Source of the DNA: CAZQEZ01 sp964592475
Lineage (GTDB): Bacteria > Bacteroidota > Bacteroidia > Cytophagales > Cyclobacteriaceae
Assembly: GCA_964592475.1 (NCBI GenBank)
Contig: CAZQEZ010000116.1
Location: forward strand, 1 to 13,411
Length of the DNA: 13,411 nucleotides
Direction: 5' to 3'
Within the stretch, counting starts at the first letter, position 1, and the number at the start of each line of letters is the position of its first letter. Position numbers and translations under genes: made by a program. The notes beneath the pieces are model-generated. The model did no database searches, was not told the DNA's origin, and worked only from the letters and a program-made list of their open reading frames with translations. Positions 1-7,583 of this stretch are shown piece by piece.

Positions 1-147
1 AATAAGGATTTTCCACAATAAATCATATAGAGCCAATCTTATCACCCTCTATCTCAAAGCTTTTCAGATATTTCTCATCTTTTTTCTTAACATTGCAATA
101 AATCTTTAATTCATCATTTAAATGTATAATTATCGACTTGATCAAAA
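1..147. other. Upstream region of the foldase cluster, no confident gene
   Basis: This AT-rich stretch precedes the first foldase gene. I found no TAnnTTTG element, so no promoter can be named. A 40-codon frame opens on the - strand with TTG at 145 and ends at 23. Its composition is protein-like (many Lys, Asp, Glu and Ile), but it has no recognised homology and no room for a full gene, so it may be chance or a decayed remnant. Confidence 0.4.
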
Positions 148-2310
148 ATGAAAAAAATTGTATTGTTATTTTGTCTTTTTACCTCCTTGTACGCGTGCAA
201 AACGATGCCCACTGGCAACAAACGTGCGCTATTTACCATAGAGGGGCAACCAGTAAGCAATGAAGAGTTCCTTTATGTATATCAAAAAAATAATTTTAAC
301 GACACGCTCCCTCCAAAGAAGTCTGTAGATCATTACCTGGAATTATTTATCAATTTCAAATTAAAGGTAGCTGAAGCCAGATCACAAGGAATACACAATA
401 CTCAGCAATTTATTCAAGAGTTTGGCACTTACAAAGAGCAATTAATGCAACCCTATTTGCAAGAAAAAAGTGTAACTGAGCAACTGTTAAACGAAGCTTA
501 TTCAAGAATGCAACAAGAAGTGAACGCGTCACATATCTTAATTAAATTGCCTACACCAGCTATGCCAGCAGATACGGTAAGAGTTTATCGTCAATTAGAG
601 AAAATAAGACAGCGCATACTAAATGGTGAAAATTTTGGTGAAATGGCTCGTGAGTATAGTGATGATCCTTCCGCGGCTAGTAATGAGGGCAACCTGGGTT
701 ACTTTTCAGCTTTGCAAATGATATATCCTTTCGAGGAGCAAGCTTATCAAACACCCGTGGGTAATATAAGTAAGCCATTTCGCACTCAATATGGCTACCA
801 TATATTAAAAGTAAATGATAAAAGAAGGACTCAGGGCGAAATTAAAGTATCACATTTGATGGTAAGAGCTACCGCTGGTATATCAGCTGAAGATAGTGTT
901 AATGCAGTGCAAAAAATTGACCAAATTCATCAGCAACTAATCTCAGGAGGCGATTGGAATAAGTTAGTTCAGCAATATTCAGATGACTTAAATACTAAAA
1001 ATAGCGGGGGTGTTTTACCTTGGTTAGCAACAGGTAAAGTACACCCGGCTTTTGCCAATGCAGCATTTGCTTTGCCCACAAAGGGAGCTATTTCGGCGCC
1101 TATAAAAACGCCCTATGGGTGGCATATTATTCGTCTGGAAGATAAAAAGGAACTACAACCATTAGAAGAAATAGAGGCAAATTTACGGGCAAAAATAGAA
1201 AAAGATAGTCGCTCTCAATTAGGTAGAAAACATCTGGTAAATAGGCTAAAAAGAGAAAATCAATTTGAGGATAAAGAAAAATTGAATTTAATACAACCTG
1301 ATAGTGCCCTGCTAAAAGGAGGTTGGCAGCCAGCTAAAGATACTTTGCAGTTAATTGAATTATTTTCTATAAACAAGCAAACCTACACTCAAAATGATTT
1401 CTACGAATTCATTTTGCAAAACCAGCAAGCCCAAGAAAATATTACCGCTAGCTATTATTTACAATTGCTTTATGATCAATTTATAGCTGAAAAATTAATT
1501 GAGTATGAAAAAGCTCATTTATCAGAAAAATATCCCGAGTATCGCTTGCTTTTAAAAGAGTACGAAGAGGGTATACTGCTGTTTCAGCTAATGGATGAAG
1601 AGATTTGGAGTAAAGCATCTACCGATTCTACAGGACTAATTCGATATTTTAATGCTAATAAAGAGGACTACCAATGGAAAGAAAGGGCGGACGTGGTAGT
1701 ACTAAAGGCTACTAATAAAGACACGCTGAATGAAGCATTGACAAAACTCAATAATCAATATTATGAAATACCGAACAAATCTTATAATATTGATGAAAGT
1801 ACTAATCTTGAACTGTTGCTCAATAAAATTTCAAATGATGTTCAAAACTTTCCCGATCGTCATATATTCATTTACAGTAGTAAAGACGCCTATCGCAAAA
1901 TATCTTCCTATTTTTTAGAAAGGTCTTTGCCTGCCGGGCGGCTGCATTTTGAAGCTAGCGAATCACCTAAAATTGGTATCAAAAGTAAATCAAAAAAAGC
2001 CTTATCTTTGCTGCTAACAAATTTAGTAGTTGAGGAAGGTCTATTCGAAAAAAACGAGTTACCTATATTGAAAAAAATTGCCTGGCAACCTGGTATTCAA
2101 AATTTAACTCACGATGGATATTTTTATCATATTGAGGTGAAAAAGATACTAAAACCTATGCCTAAACAGTTAAATGAAATTAAAGGTAAAGTAATATCAG
2201 ATTATCAAGATTATCTTGAGAAAAATTGGGTAGCAGAGCTAAAGCAAAAATATTCAGTTGTAGTAAATGAAAACGCAAGAAAGCAAATATATAAACAGGT
2301 GGAAAAATAG
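148..2310 (+). CDS. Parvulin-type peptidyl-prolyl isomerase lipoprotein, two rotamase domains
   Basis: This 720-residue protein is probably a periplasm-facing, lipid-anchored foldase that helps outer-membrane and secreted proteins fold by cis-trans isomerisation of proline bonds. A signal peptide with lipobox LYAC puts the lipidated cysteine at residue 17. Two parvulin (PpiC) domains follow, at about 125-225 and 232-333. Each shows the family pattern of a HILI/HLMV strand, a YSDD turn, a GG-L segment and a closing GYHILKV or GWHIIRL strand. An N-terminal SurA-like helical part precedes them. The C-terminal half (about 340-720) has no domain I can name but is not low-complexity. The start is the ATG directly before a Lys-rich, hydrophobic signal sequence. 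The gene overlaps the next one by 44 bases and heads a run of three related genes. The parvulin assignment is firm; the substrate and exact role are inferred. Confidence 0.9.
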   Translation: MKKIVLLFCLFTSLYACKTMPTGNKRALFTIEGQPVSNEEFLYVYQKNNFNDTLPPKKSVDHYLELFINFKLKVAEARSQGIHNTQQFIQEFGTYKEQLMQPYLQEKSVTEQLLNEAYSRMQQEVNASHILIKLPTPAMPADTVRVYRQLEKIRQRILNGENFGEMAREYSDDPSAASNEGNLGYFSALQMIYPFEEQAYQTPVGNISKPFRTQYGYHILKVNDKRRTQGEIKVSHLMVRATAGISAEDSVNAVQKIDQIHQQLISGGDWNKLVQQYSDDLNTKNSGGVLPWLATGKVHPAFANAAFALPTKGAISAPIKTPYGWHIIRLEDKKELQPLEEIEANLRAKIEKDSRSQLGRKHLVNRLKRENQFEDKEKLNLIQPDSALLKGGWQPAKDTLQLIELFSINKQTYTQNDFYEFILQNQQAQENITASYYLQLLYDQFIAEKLIEYEKAHLSEKYPEYRLLLKEYEEGILLFQLMDEEIWSKASTDSTGLIRYFNANKEDYQWKERADVVVLKATNKDTLNEALTKLNNQYYEIPNKSYNIDESTNLELLLNKISNDVQNFPDRHIFIYSSKDAYRKISSYFLERSLPAGRLHFEASESPKIGIKSKSKKALSLLLTNLVVEEGLFEKNELPILKKIAWQPGIQNLTHDGYFYHIEVKKILKPMPKQLNEIKGKVISDYQDYLEKNWVAELKQKYSVVVNENARKQIYKQVEK

Positions 2311-3181
2311 TGGGGGGATCTTCTTGATCCTGCTATTGATTGTATCATGTGATTTGATACAAGTAAAGCAAGAAGCGCCTTTGCAGCAAAATAACGAGCC
2401 GGTGGCCAGGGTAAAAGATAAATATTTATATGTGTCCGATATAACTGGTATAGTGCGTAAAGACGCCAGCCCGGTAGATAGTAGTAATACGGTTAAAAGA
2501 TACATCCAAAATTGGATAAAAAAGCAATTGATGATATCAGAAGCAGAATCAAATATAGAATATGATCAAGCTGAAATACAGCGCAAAATGCTTGATTACC
2601 GCTATGCACTGCTGGTTTATGAATATGAAAAGTTGTTTATTAATCGTAATTTGAAAACTGAAGTTAGCCAAAATGAAATACAAGAATATTATGTAGAAAA
2701 CAAAGATAAGTTTTTGCTAAAGCAAAATATTTTGAGGGCCATCTTTTTACAATTACCGATTGACTCTCCCAAAACAAATGACATCAAACGTTTAATGTCT
2801 TTAAATACACCTAAAGCAAAATCTCAATTACGGTCTCATAGTCTTCGATTTGCGACCAAATCACATCTTGAAGATACAATTTGGCTTAAGTTCGATGAGG
2901 TTTTTCGAAATACGCCTTTTCACGATACAGCTAATCGGGTACAGTTTTTGAAAAGCAACGAAAATAGAATAATTGAAACAACTGATGACAATTTTGTGTA
3001 TTTAATTCTTGTTGTAGATTTTAAAATAAATGATGAAGTATCGCCGCTCGAATATGTGAAAGACGATATTAAAAATATTATCATTAACAAACGGAAAACA
3101 GAAATAGCCGAAAACCTGGAACAAGAAGTTTATGATGCAGCAGTTGATAATAAAAGTTTTGAAATTTATGTGGATGAATAG
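2267..3181 (+). CDS. SurA-like periplasmic chaperone lipoprotein without an evident rotamase domain
   Basis: This 304-residue predicted lipoprotein has a charged N-terminus, a hydrophobic core and lipobox LIVSC, placing the lipidated cysteine at residue 28, followed by Asp. After it comes a stretch (VARVKDKYLYVSDI) resembling the start of SurA-type chaperone domains, then helix-rich sequence. The C-terminal part is also charged and helix-prone, as in the chaperone half of SurA. I see no YSDD/GG-L/GYHI pattern, so it probably has no isomerase activity and acts as a holdase or partner of the flanking foldases. The ATG start lies inside the upstream gene (44-base overlap) and is needed to give a complete signal peptide. 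Its stop overlaps the next gene's likely ATG in the string ATGAATAG. The family link is inferred from pattern and position and is moderately secure. Confidence 0.75.
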   Translation: MKTQESKYINRWKNSGGIFLILLLIVSCDLIQVKQEAPLQQNNEPVARVKDKYLYVSDITGIVRKDASPVDSSNTVKRYIQNWIKKQLMISEAESNIEYDQAEIQRKMLDYRYALLVYEYEKLFINRNLKTEVSQNEIQEYYVENKDKFLLKQNILRAIFLQLPIDSPKTNDIKRLMSLNTPKAKSQLRSHSLRFATKSHLEDTIWLKFDEVFRNTPFHDTANRVQFLKSNENRIIETTDDNFVYLILVVDFKINDEVSPLEYVKDDIKNIIINKRKTEIAENLEQEVYDAAVDNKSFEIYVDE

Positions 3182-4874
3182 GTATATAAGAATATTGATT
3201 TTCTTCTTGTTATTGGCTGGCACAGCACACGCTCAGCAAAATGGACAAGTGATAGATGAAATTATTGCAAAGGTTGATAACTTCATTATTTTAAAATCAG
3301 ACCTGGAAAAAGCCTACGGTGATTACTTAAGCAGAAATCAGCAACAATTTGCTAACGAAACTGCCAAATGTTCCGTATTGGAACAATTGGTAATTCAAAA
3401 GTTGATGGTGGCCAAAGCAGAAATAGACTCCATAGTAGTAGCTGAAGAAGAAGTGAGTGCCAATCTTAATCGAAGAATGGAGATGATGATTGCTCAGGTT
3501 GGGTCACAAGAAGAAATAGAAAAATTTTACAATAAGTCTCTTGAGCAGATAAAAGAAGAGCTAAGAGATGATTTGCGCGAGCAGATGCTAGTAGAAAGAA
3601 TGCGTAAAGAAATAACTAACGACGTATCTGTTACACCTGCAGAAGTTAAAAAGTTTTTTAAAGCTATTCCCCGGGATAGTTTGCCATTTTTTGCTACGGA
3701 AGTTGCAATATCTCAAATTGTAAAGCAGCCGGAAGTAGGGCAACCTCAAAAACTGCAAGCACGACAAAAATTAATGGACATAAGAAGGCAGATAATGCAG
3801 GGTTTAGAACTAACCAAAAATTATAAAGAGTATGAGCTAAGCCTGGAAGATAATAATCACCTGGTAATAAAAGGCCCGGCTGGTACATTTAAAGGAGGCT
3901 GGGACATTAGCGATAATTTTAATTTTATTACAATGCAGATACAATCCGAAGTGCCGGCCATGACCAGACTAAATGGAGATTGGATAGTAAGTGTGAAAGA
4001 TAAAAATCACGTTCAATTATTGAACAAAGATTTAGAAAATCAAAGTAATTTTACATTGTCGCCAATTGATAACGAGGAAATTGAACGCGTTAGTAAATTA
4101 TCTCTTACGCGTGATTGGAAAATTACAGAAGCTTATTCTACAGGAACAAGTTTTGCTATTATGGCCAAGAAATATTCAGACGACCCCGGTTCTGGTGCTC
4201 GGGGAGGCAATTTGGGCTTTCATAAGAGAGGAGAGCTAGTACCTCCCTATGAAGCGACGGCACTTAGACTCAAGCCAGGAGAAATTTCAATGCCTGTAGA
4301 GTCTGATTTTGGTTATCACCTTATTCAATTAATTGAAAGAAGAGGGAATCAATATAATTCTCGTCATATTCTTATCAAGACCACCTCTTCAGAACGAGAT
4401 ATTGAGGCAACTGAGATGTACCTGGATAGTATTCGTACTTTAATAGTTAACGACAGTATTTCATTTGAAAAAGCAGCAAAAGAATTTTCGGATGATAAGC
4501 AAACTGCCGGAAGTGGGGGATACCTTTTAGATGAATCAGGAGCGGCTCGGGTACCAGTAGACCAGTTAGACCCGGCAATGTACTTTACCGTAGATACCAT
4601 GCAGGTAGGTGAAATTTCAAAACCGATGCGATTTAAATTGCCAGATGGATCCGAAGCAGTTAAAATTGTGTACTATAAGACAAAAACGCCTCCACATCAG
4701 GCAAGTATAGTAGATGATTATCAAAAAATACAAACAGCCGCACTTAGAGAAAAGAAGGTGCGAGTTACAAACGAATGGTTTGAACAAGCACAATCGGATG
4801 TATTTATTTTTATTGACGAAGACTACCGGCATTGCGATATTTTAGATGATACGGGTACAGCTATGAGGCGATAG
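3174..4874 (+). CDS. surA: SurA-type periplasmic peptidyl-prolyl isomerase with extra internal segment
   Basis: This is a periplasmic foldase and chaperone of the SurA family, expected to escort outer-membrane proteins. The ATG at 3174 is preferred over in-frame ATGs at 3132 and 3168 because it directly begins a classic signal peptide (MNRYIRILIFFLLLAG, then cleavage after AHA) and overlaps the upstream stop by 8 bases. The mature protein starts with a SurA-type N-domain (VIDEIIAKVDNFIILKSDL). It then has a parvulin domain whose YSDD, GGNLGF and GYHLIQL elements lie at about residues 334-388, and a second one (RHILIKT, FSDD, SGGYL) at about 397-503. A C-terminal acidic tail ends the 566-residue product. 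Between the first domain's opening strand and helix (about 172-210) and its YSDD element lie roughly 115 extra residues, which lengthen the protein relative to what I recall of its Bacteroidota relatives. The isomerase family call is firm. Confidence 0.88.
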   Translation: MNRYIRILIFFLLLAGTAHAQQNGQVIDEIIAKVDNFIILKSDLEKAYGDYLSRNQQQFANETAKCSVLEQLVIQKLMVAKAEIDSIVVAEEEVSANLNRRMEMMIAQVGSQEEIEKFYNKSLEQIKEELRDDLREQMLVERMRKEITNDVSVTPAEVKKFFKAIPRDSLPFFATEVAISQIVKQPEVGQPQKLQARQKLMDIRRQIMQGLELTKNYKEYELSLEDNNHLVIKGPAGTFKGGWDISDNFNFITMQIQSEVPAMTRLNGDWIVSVKDKNHVQLLNKDLENQSNFTLSPIDNEEIERVSKLSLTRDWKITEAYSTGTSFAIMAKKYSDDPGSGARGGNLGFHKRGELVPPYEATALRLKPGEISMPVESDFGYHLIQLIERRGNQYNSRHILIKTTSSERDIEATEMYLDSIRTLIVNDSISFEKAAKEFSDDKQTAGSGGYLLDESGAARVPVDQLDPAMYFTVDTMQVGEISKPMRFKLPDGSEAVKIVYYKTKTPPHQASIVDDYQKIQTAALREKKVRVTNEWFEQAQSDVFIFIDEDYRHCDILDDTGTAMRR

Positions 4875-4911
4875 CTTTTACAATAAATAAAACTTTTAAG
4901 AACATTATATA

Positions 4912-5877
4912 ATGCAGGAATTCAAAACGGAAGTAGAAGCTGCTGACAAGCTTTTTGAATCTTATAAAAAATTAAAGACTGAAATAGGAAAAGTAGTTAT
5001 TGGTCAGGAAGAAGTAGTAAAGTTTTTGCTGATTTCCATTTTTTGTCAGGGACATAGTTTGCTGGTAGGAGTACCTGGCCTGGCAAAAACATTGCTAATA
5101 AAAACACTGTCAGAGGCCTTGAACTTAAATTTTAATAGGATTCAATTTACTCCTGACTTGATGCCATCCGATATACTGGGTTCAGAAACTTTAGATAAGG
5201 AACGAAATTTTAAATTTATTAAAGGCCCCATTTTTGCCAATATTATTTTGGCTGATGAGATAAACCGAACACCACCGAAAACCCAGGCCGCCTTGCTTGA
5301 GTCAATGCAGGAATATACGATTACTATTTCCGGTGAACATTTTAAACTTGATAGGCCATTTTTTGTGCTGGCTACACAAAATCCAATAGAACAAGAAGGT
5401 ACTTATCCGCTACCGGAGGCCCAACTGGATAGATTTATGTTCAATATCATGCTTGACTATCCATCCTATAATCATGAGGTAGCAATAGTAAAGAATACCA
5501 CGGCAACCATGGTAAACAATGTAAATAAAATACTATCGAAAGAAGAAATACTGGTTTTTCAGGAATTGATAAGAAAGGTACCAGTAGCAAATAATGTGGT
5601 AGAGTACGCGGTAAAACTGGTTCATAAAACCAGGCCAAATACCCAATTAGCTGCAGATATAAGCAATAACTTTTTAGAATGGGGAGCAGGCCCCCGGGCT
5701 TCTCAATATCTAATTATAGCAGCCAAATGTCATGCTTTGCTTAATGGTAAGTATTCTCCTGACATAGATGATATACAATCGGTAGCCAAACCTACACTTC
5801 GCCATCGTTTGCTGCGAAACTTTAAAGCAGAAGCAGAAGGCACTACAGTTGATGATATTATTCAAAAATTATTGTAA
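4912..5877 (+). CDS. moxR: MoxR-family AAA+ ATPase
   Basis: This 321-residue cytoplasmic AAA+ ATPase is of the MoxR type, a family of chaperone-like ATPases usually tied to maturation of metal- or VWA-domain-containing complexes and to envelope stress. Walker A is GVPGLAKT at 53-60, Walker B is IILADEIN at 111-118, sensor 1 is ATQNP at 154-158, and the arginine-finger region LPEAQLDRF is at 167-175. The C-terminal lid contains GPRASQ. Length and motif order are normal for the family. It follows the SurA-type gene after 37 bases and is probably in the same transcript. The DUF58 and VWA (Bat) genes that often accompany MoxR are absent downstream; a hairpin terminator follows instead. Its partner here is therefore unknown, and a link to the foldases is inferred from position only. 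Confidence 0.93.
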   Translation: MQEFKTEVEAADKLFESYKKLKTEIGKVVIGQEEVVKFLLISIFCQGHSLLVGVPGLAKTLLIKTLSEALNLNFNRIQFTPDLMPSDILGSETLDKERNFKFIKGPIFANIILADEINRTPPKTQAALLESMQEYTITISGEHFKLDRPFFVLATQNPIEQEGTYPLPEAQLDRFMFNIMLDYPSYNHEVAIVKNTTATMVNNVNKILSKEEILVFQELIRKVPVANNVVEYAVKLVHKTRPNTQLAADISNNFLEWGAGPRASQYLIIAAKCHALLNGKYSPDIDDIQSVAKPTLRHRLLRNFKAEAEGTTVDDIIQKLL

Positions 5878-6071
5878 CCCAATTCTATTAGTCAGATAAA
5901 GTAGATTATTTTTAAAAAGCCTATTTATCGCAAGAACTGGATATTAAAAAGTATATTATGGGAAGTAAGCCTACCGGAGAGTTGAATAGTCAATATACAT
6001 ATATTGGAAGCAAAAGTGAGCTAAACGAAGATTTAAAGCGATCCTAACAAATATATAGCTTATAAAAAAAT
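5878..6071. other. Intergenic stretch with a short protein-like reading frame
   Basis: Between moxR and the terminator, a + strand frame is open from 5916 to a TAA at 6045-6047. Its only ATG, at 5958, would give 29 residues. The frame reads like coding sequence (rich in Ser, Lys, Glu and Tyr), but there is no start of normal quality and no family I recognise. It may be a decayed gene end, a tiny gene, or chance. Nothing else was seen here. Confidence 0.25.
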
Positions 6072-6095
6072 AAAAAGTTCCTTAGGGAACTTTTT
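6072..6095. terminator. Bidirectional hairpin terminator between moxR and the small lipoprotein gene
   Basis: A perfect inverted repeat has arms AAAAAGTTCC (6072-6081) and GGAACTTTTT (6086-6095) around a four-base loop, TTAG. It is flanked by A-rich sequence on the left and T-rich sequence on the right, so it has a U-tract on either strand. It lies between converging genes, and its right edge overlaps the stop codon of the - strand gene, so it probably ends transcription from both sides. Confidence 0.85.
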
Positions 6096-6520
6096 TAATT
6101 TGTTTTTCTCAAGTGTAAGTTTATATCTTCTAATAAGGTAAGATGAGCCTGATCAGAATTAAGATTTTTAATTCGATAAGCAAAAGAAAAATTATCATCA
6201 GGAATTTGAAGTAGTAAAGTGTCACCATCTAACTGCCAAACCATTTCATTTTTGCTAGTATCTGACATAAAATAGCAGCCATTATAGCCATAGGCTTGAA
6301 CAGCTACAGTTCCATTCTCGGCAAAGCGCATCTCCCCATTCATCGAATGGATGCTCTCATTGACTTTTGTTTGCCATTCAGCTTCCCATTGACCAACCAA
6401 CACATTCAGCTTTTCTGCTTTTTGATCTGCTTTTTGCTGGCATGCTTGCAGCAAAACAATTAAGCTAAGGAGTGATAATATGATTTTTTCCCTTTTTATA
6501 GGATTCTTTTTGAAATTCAT
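6095..6520 (-). CDS. Small predicted lipoprotein, possibly lipocalin-like
   Basis: This 141-residue protein has a Lys/Arg-rich N-terminus, a hydrophobic stretch and lipobox LLQAC, giving a lipidated cysteine at residue 27. After a Gln/Lys-rich linker comes a small domain starting LVGQWEAEW and continuing with alternating strand-like segments (MRFAENG, MVWQLDGDTLLLQI, FSFAYRIK, HLTLLEDINLHL). A GxW start followed by short beta strands and a 'calculated from difference' layout resembles small lipocalin-like domains of Bacteroidota. That resemblance is by eye, and no function follows from it. Two cysteines in total are visible, the lipidated one and C82. It lies 141 bases downstream of prmC on the same strand, with no terminator-like hairpin seen between, so read-through from prmC is possible. 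Its stop codon lies in the terminator. Confidence 0.75.
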   Translation of the reverse strand: MNFKKNPIKREKIILSLLSLIVLLQACQQKADQKAEKLNVLVGQWEAEWQTKVNESIHSMNGEMRFAENGTVAVQAYGYNGCYFMSDTSKNEMVWQLDGDTLLLQIPDDNFSFAYRIKNLNSDQAHLTLLEDINLHLRKTN

Positions 6521-6661
6521 ATACCTGTTTTAATAATCAAATTAAAAACGTCAATATATAATTAATCATTGTTTGCCAATTAATAAATTATTGAAGCTAA
6601 TTTAAGTGTTGACAATAACTATCTAATTATCAGCTGATTTATGTTTTTAATTTGTGAAAAT
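6521..6661. other. AT-rich spacer between prmC and the small lipoprotein gene
   Basis: This 141-base spacer is very AT-rich. It contains a short palindrome, ATCAGCTGAT, without a U-tract, so it is not a convincing terminator. Only a weak near-match to the -7 consensus (TTAATTTG, - strand) lies near the lipoprotein start. No reading frame of note was seen. Confidence 0.4.
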
Positions 6662-7519
6662 TTATTTTGCGGGCTTTCTGGCCCATACTATGCGTGGGTT
6701 TTCTGATATGTCCTTTACAATAGTTACCGCTTCATAGTTTTGTTGTTTTAAAAGCAAAGCCACATCAGTAGCAAATATTTTGTTTACTTCAAAATAAAGA
6801 TAGCCCCCGGGGTTTAAATAAAAATTGGCTTGATTTACTATATGACGATAAAACAGCAAGGGTTTTGCATCCGGTATAAATAAAGCTTTTGCTGGTTCAT
6901 ATTCCAGCACATTAGGCTGCATATCTTTTTTCTCGCTTTCGCAAATATAGGGTGGATTACTTACTATTATATCGTATTCATTTTCAGGTAAGTTTTGATT
7001 GAGAATATCTAATTGCAACCAGGTTACCGGCATTTGATTTATTCCAGCATTTTCCCTGGCTACTTGTAAGGCGCCAGCATCAAAATCGATGCCTATCACA
7101 TTACTTTGCGGAAGTAAACTGGCCAATGCCAAAGCTATACATCCACTTCCGGTACCAATATCCAAAATTTTTAACGATTTGTCTTTTTTATGTTTGTCAA
7201 TAATTAATCCAATCAGCTCTTCTGTTTCTGGTCGGGGGATTAGTACATTTGGATTTACTTTAAGTTTTAAATGAAAAAAAATCACTTCACCTAATATATA
7301 TTGTATCGGTTCATAATTGTGCAATCGCTCAAGTATGTTTTCAACCTGGCTCATCTGATCATTTTGCTGCTCCAGTTGCCTTTCTGCCAAAATGCCATTC
7401 CAGTCAATATTATAGACATGTTCCATAATCCAACGAGACATTGCATCTGCTTCGCCTGGCTCATATCTTTCCAGTAAAACCTCTTTGATGTATTGATAAA
7501 CATTGCGGGCATTATTCAT
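6662..7519 (-). CDS. prmC: Release factor glutamine N5-methyltransferase PrmC (HemK)
   Basis: The product methylates the glutamine of the GGQ motif in peptide-chain release factors, using S-adenosylmethionine. From the ATG at 7519 it is 285 residues, normal for PrmC. The N-terminal helical domain ends in the conserved PIQYILG segment (71-77), followed by IPRPETE (94-100). The SAM-binding loop DIGTGSGC is at 120-127, and the catalytic NPPY signature that holds the substrate glutamine is at 188-191. An in-frame ATG at 7558 would add 13 residues (starting MFILLSQIYW) that do not look like the usual PrmC start, so the shorter form is preferred. The gene is divergent from ribD across 64 bases. The usual partner prfA is not in the window. 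The assignment is secure. Confidence 0.95.
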   Translation of the reverse strand: MNNARNVYQYIKEVLLERYEPGEADAMSRWIMEHVYNIDWNGILAERQLEQQNDQMSQVENILERLHNYEPIQYILGEVIFFHLKLKVNPNVLIPRPETEELIGLIIDKHKKDKSLKILDIGTGSGCIALALASLLPQSNVIGIDFDAGALQVARENAGINQMPVTWLQLDILNQNLPENEYDIIVSNPPYICESEKKDMQPNVLEYEPAKALFIPDAKPLLFYRHIVNQANFYLNPGGYLYFEVNKIFATDVALLLKQQNYEAVTIVKDISENPRIVWARKPAK

Positions 7520-7536
7520 ACGATAGCTCCAATAAA

Positions 7537-7567
7537 TTTGGGATAATAGAATAAACATTTATTTTTG
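7537..7567 (+). promoter_or_regulatory. ribD: Bacteroidota-type promoter for the ribD-corA run
   Basis: TTTG at 7537-7540 and TATTTTTG at 7560-7567 match the Bacteroidota -33 (TTTG) and -7 (TAnnTTTG) elements, with a 19-base gap that fits the consensus spacing. Transcription would begin at about 7573-7575, giving a leader of roughly 10 bases to the TTG start or 30 to the next ATG. This is a sequence match only. Confidence 0.65.
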
Positions 7568-7575
7568 CGAAAATG

Positions 7576-7583
7576 CAAATATA
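7576..7583 (-). promoter_or_regulatory. prmC: Candidate -7 element for prmC
   Basis: Read on the - strand this is TATATTTG, a full match to TAnnTTTG, and it would start transcription about 50 bases before the preferred prmC ATG. No good TTTG is present at the expected -33 distance, so it is weaker than the opposing ribD promoter. The two would initiate within a few bases of each other in opposite directions and may interfere. Confidence 0.4.

Noticed and set aside
2254..2505. Minus-strand frame of 83 codons across the junction of the first two foldase genes
   Set aside because: It is antisense to two well-supported overlapping genes and its hydrophobic, Cys-rich composition is that of a shadow frame.
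3132..3173. Upstream in-frame start for the SurA-type foldase
   Set aside because: It would put 14 residues before a signal peptide that is complete from ATG 3174, and it lies deep in the preceding gene.
6610..6650. ATCAGCTGAT palindrome between prmC and the small lipoprotein gene
   Set aside because: Its stem is short and no U-tract follows on either strand, so neither terminator nor operator can be supported.
7520..7558. Longer N-terminus for PrmC from ATG 7558
   Set aside because: The added residues do not resemble PrmC starts, and the 7519 start gives the normal length.
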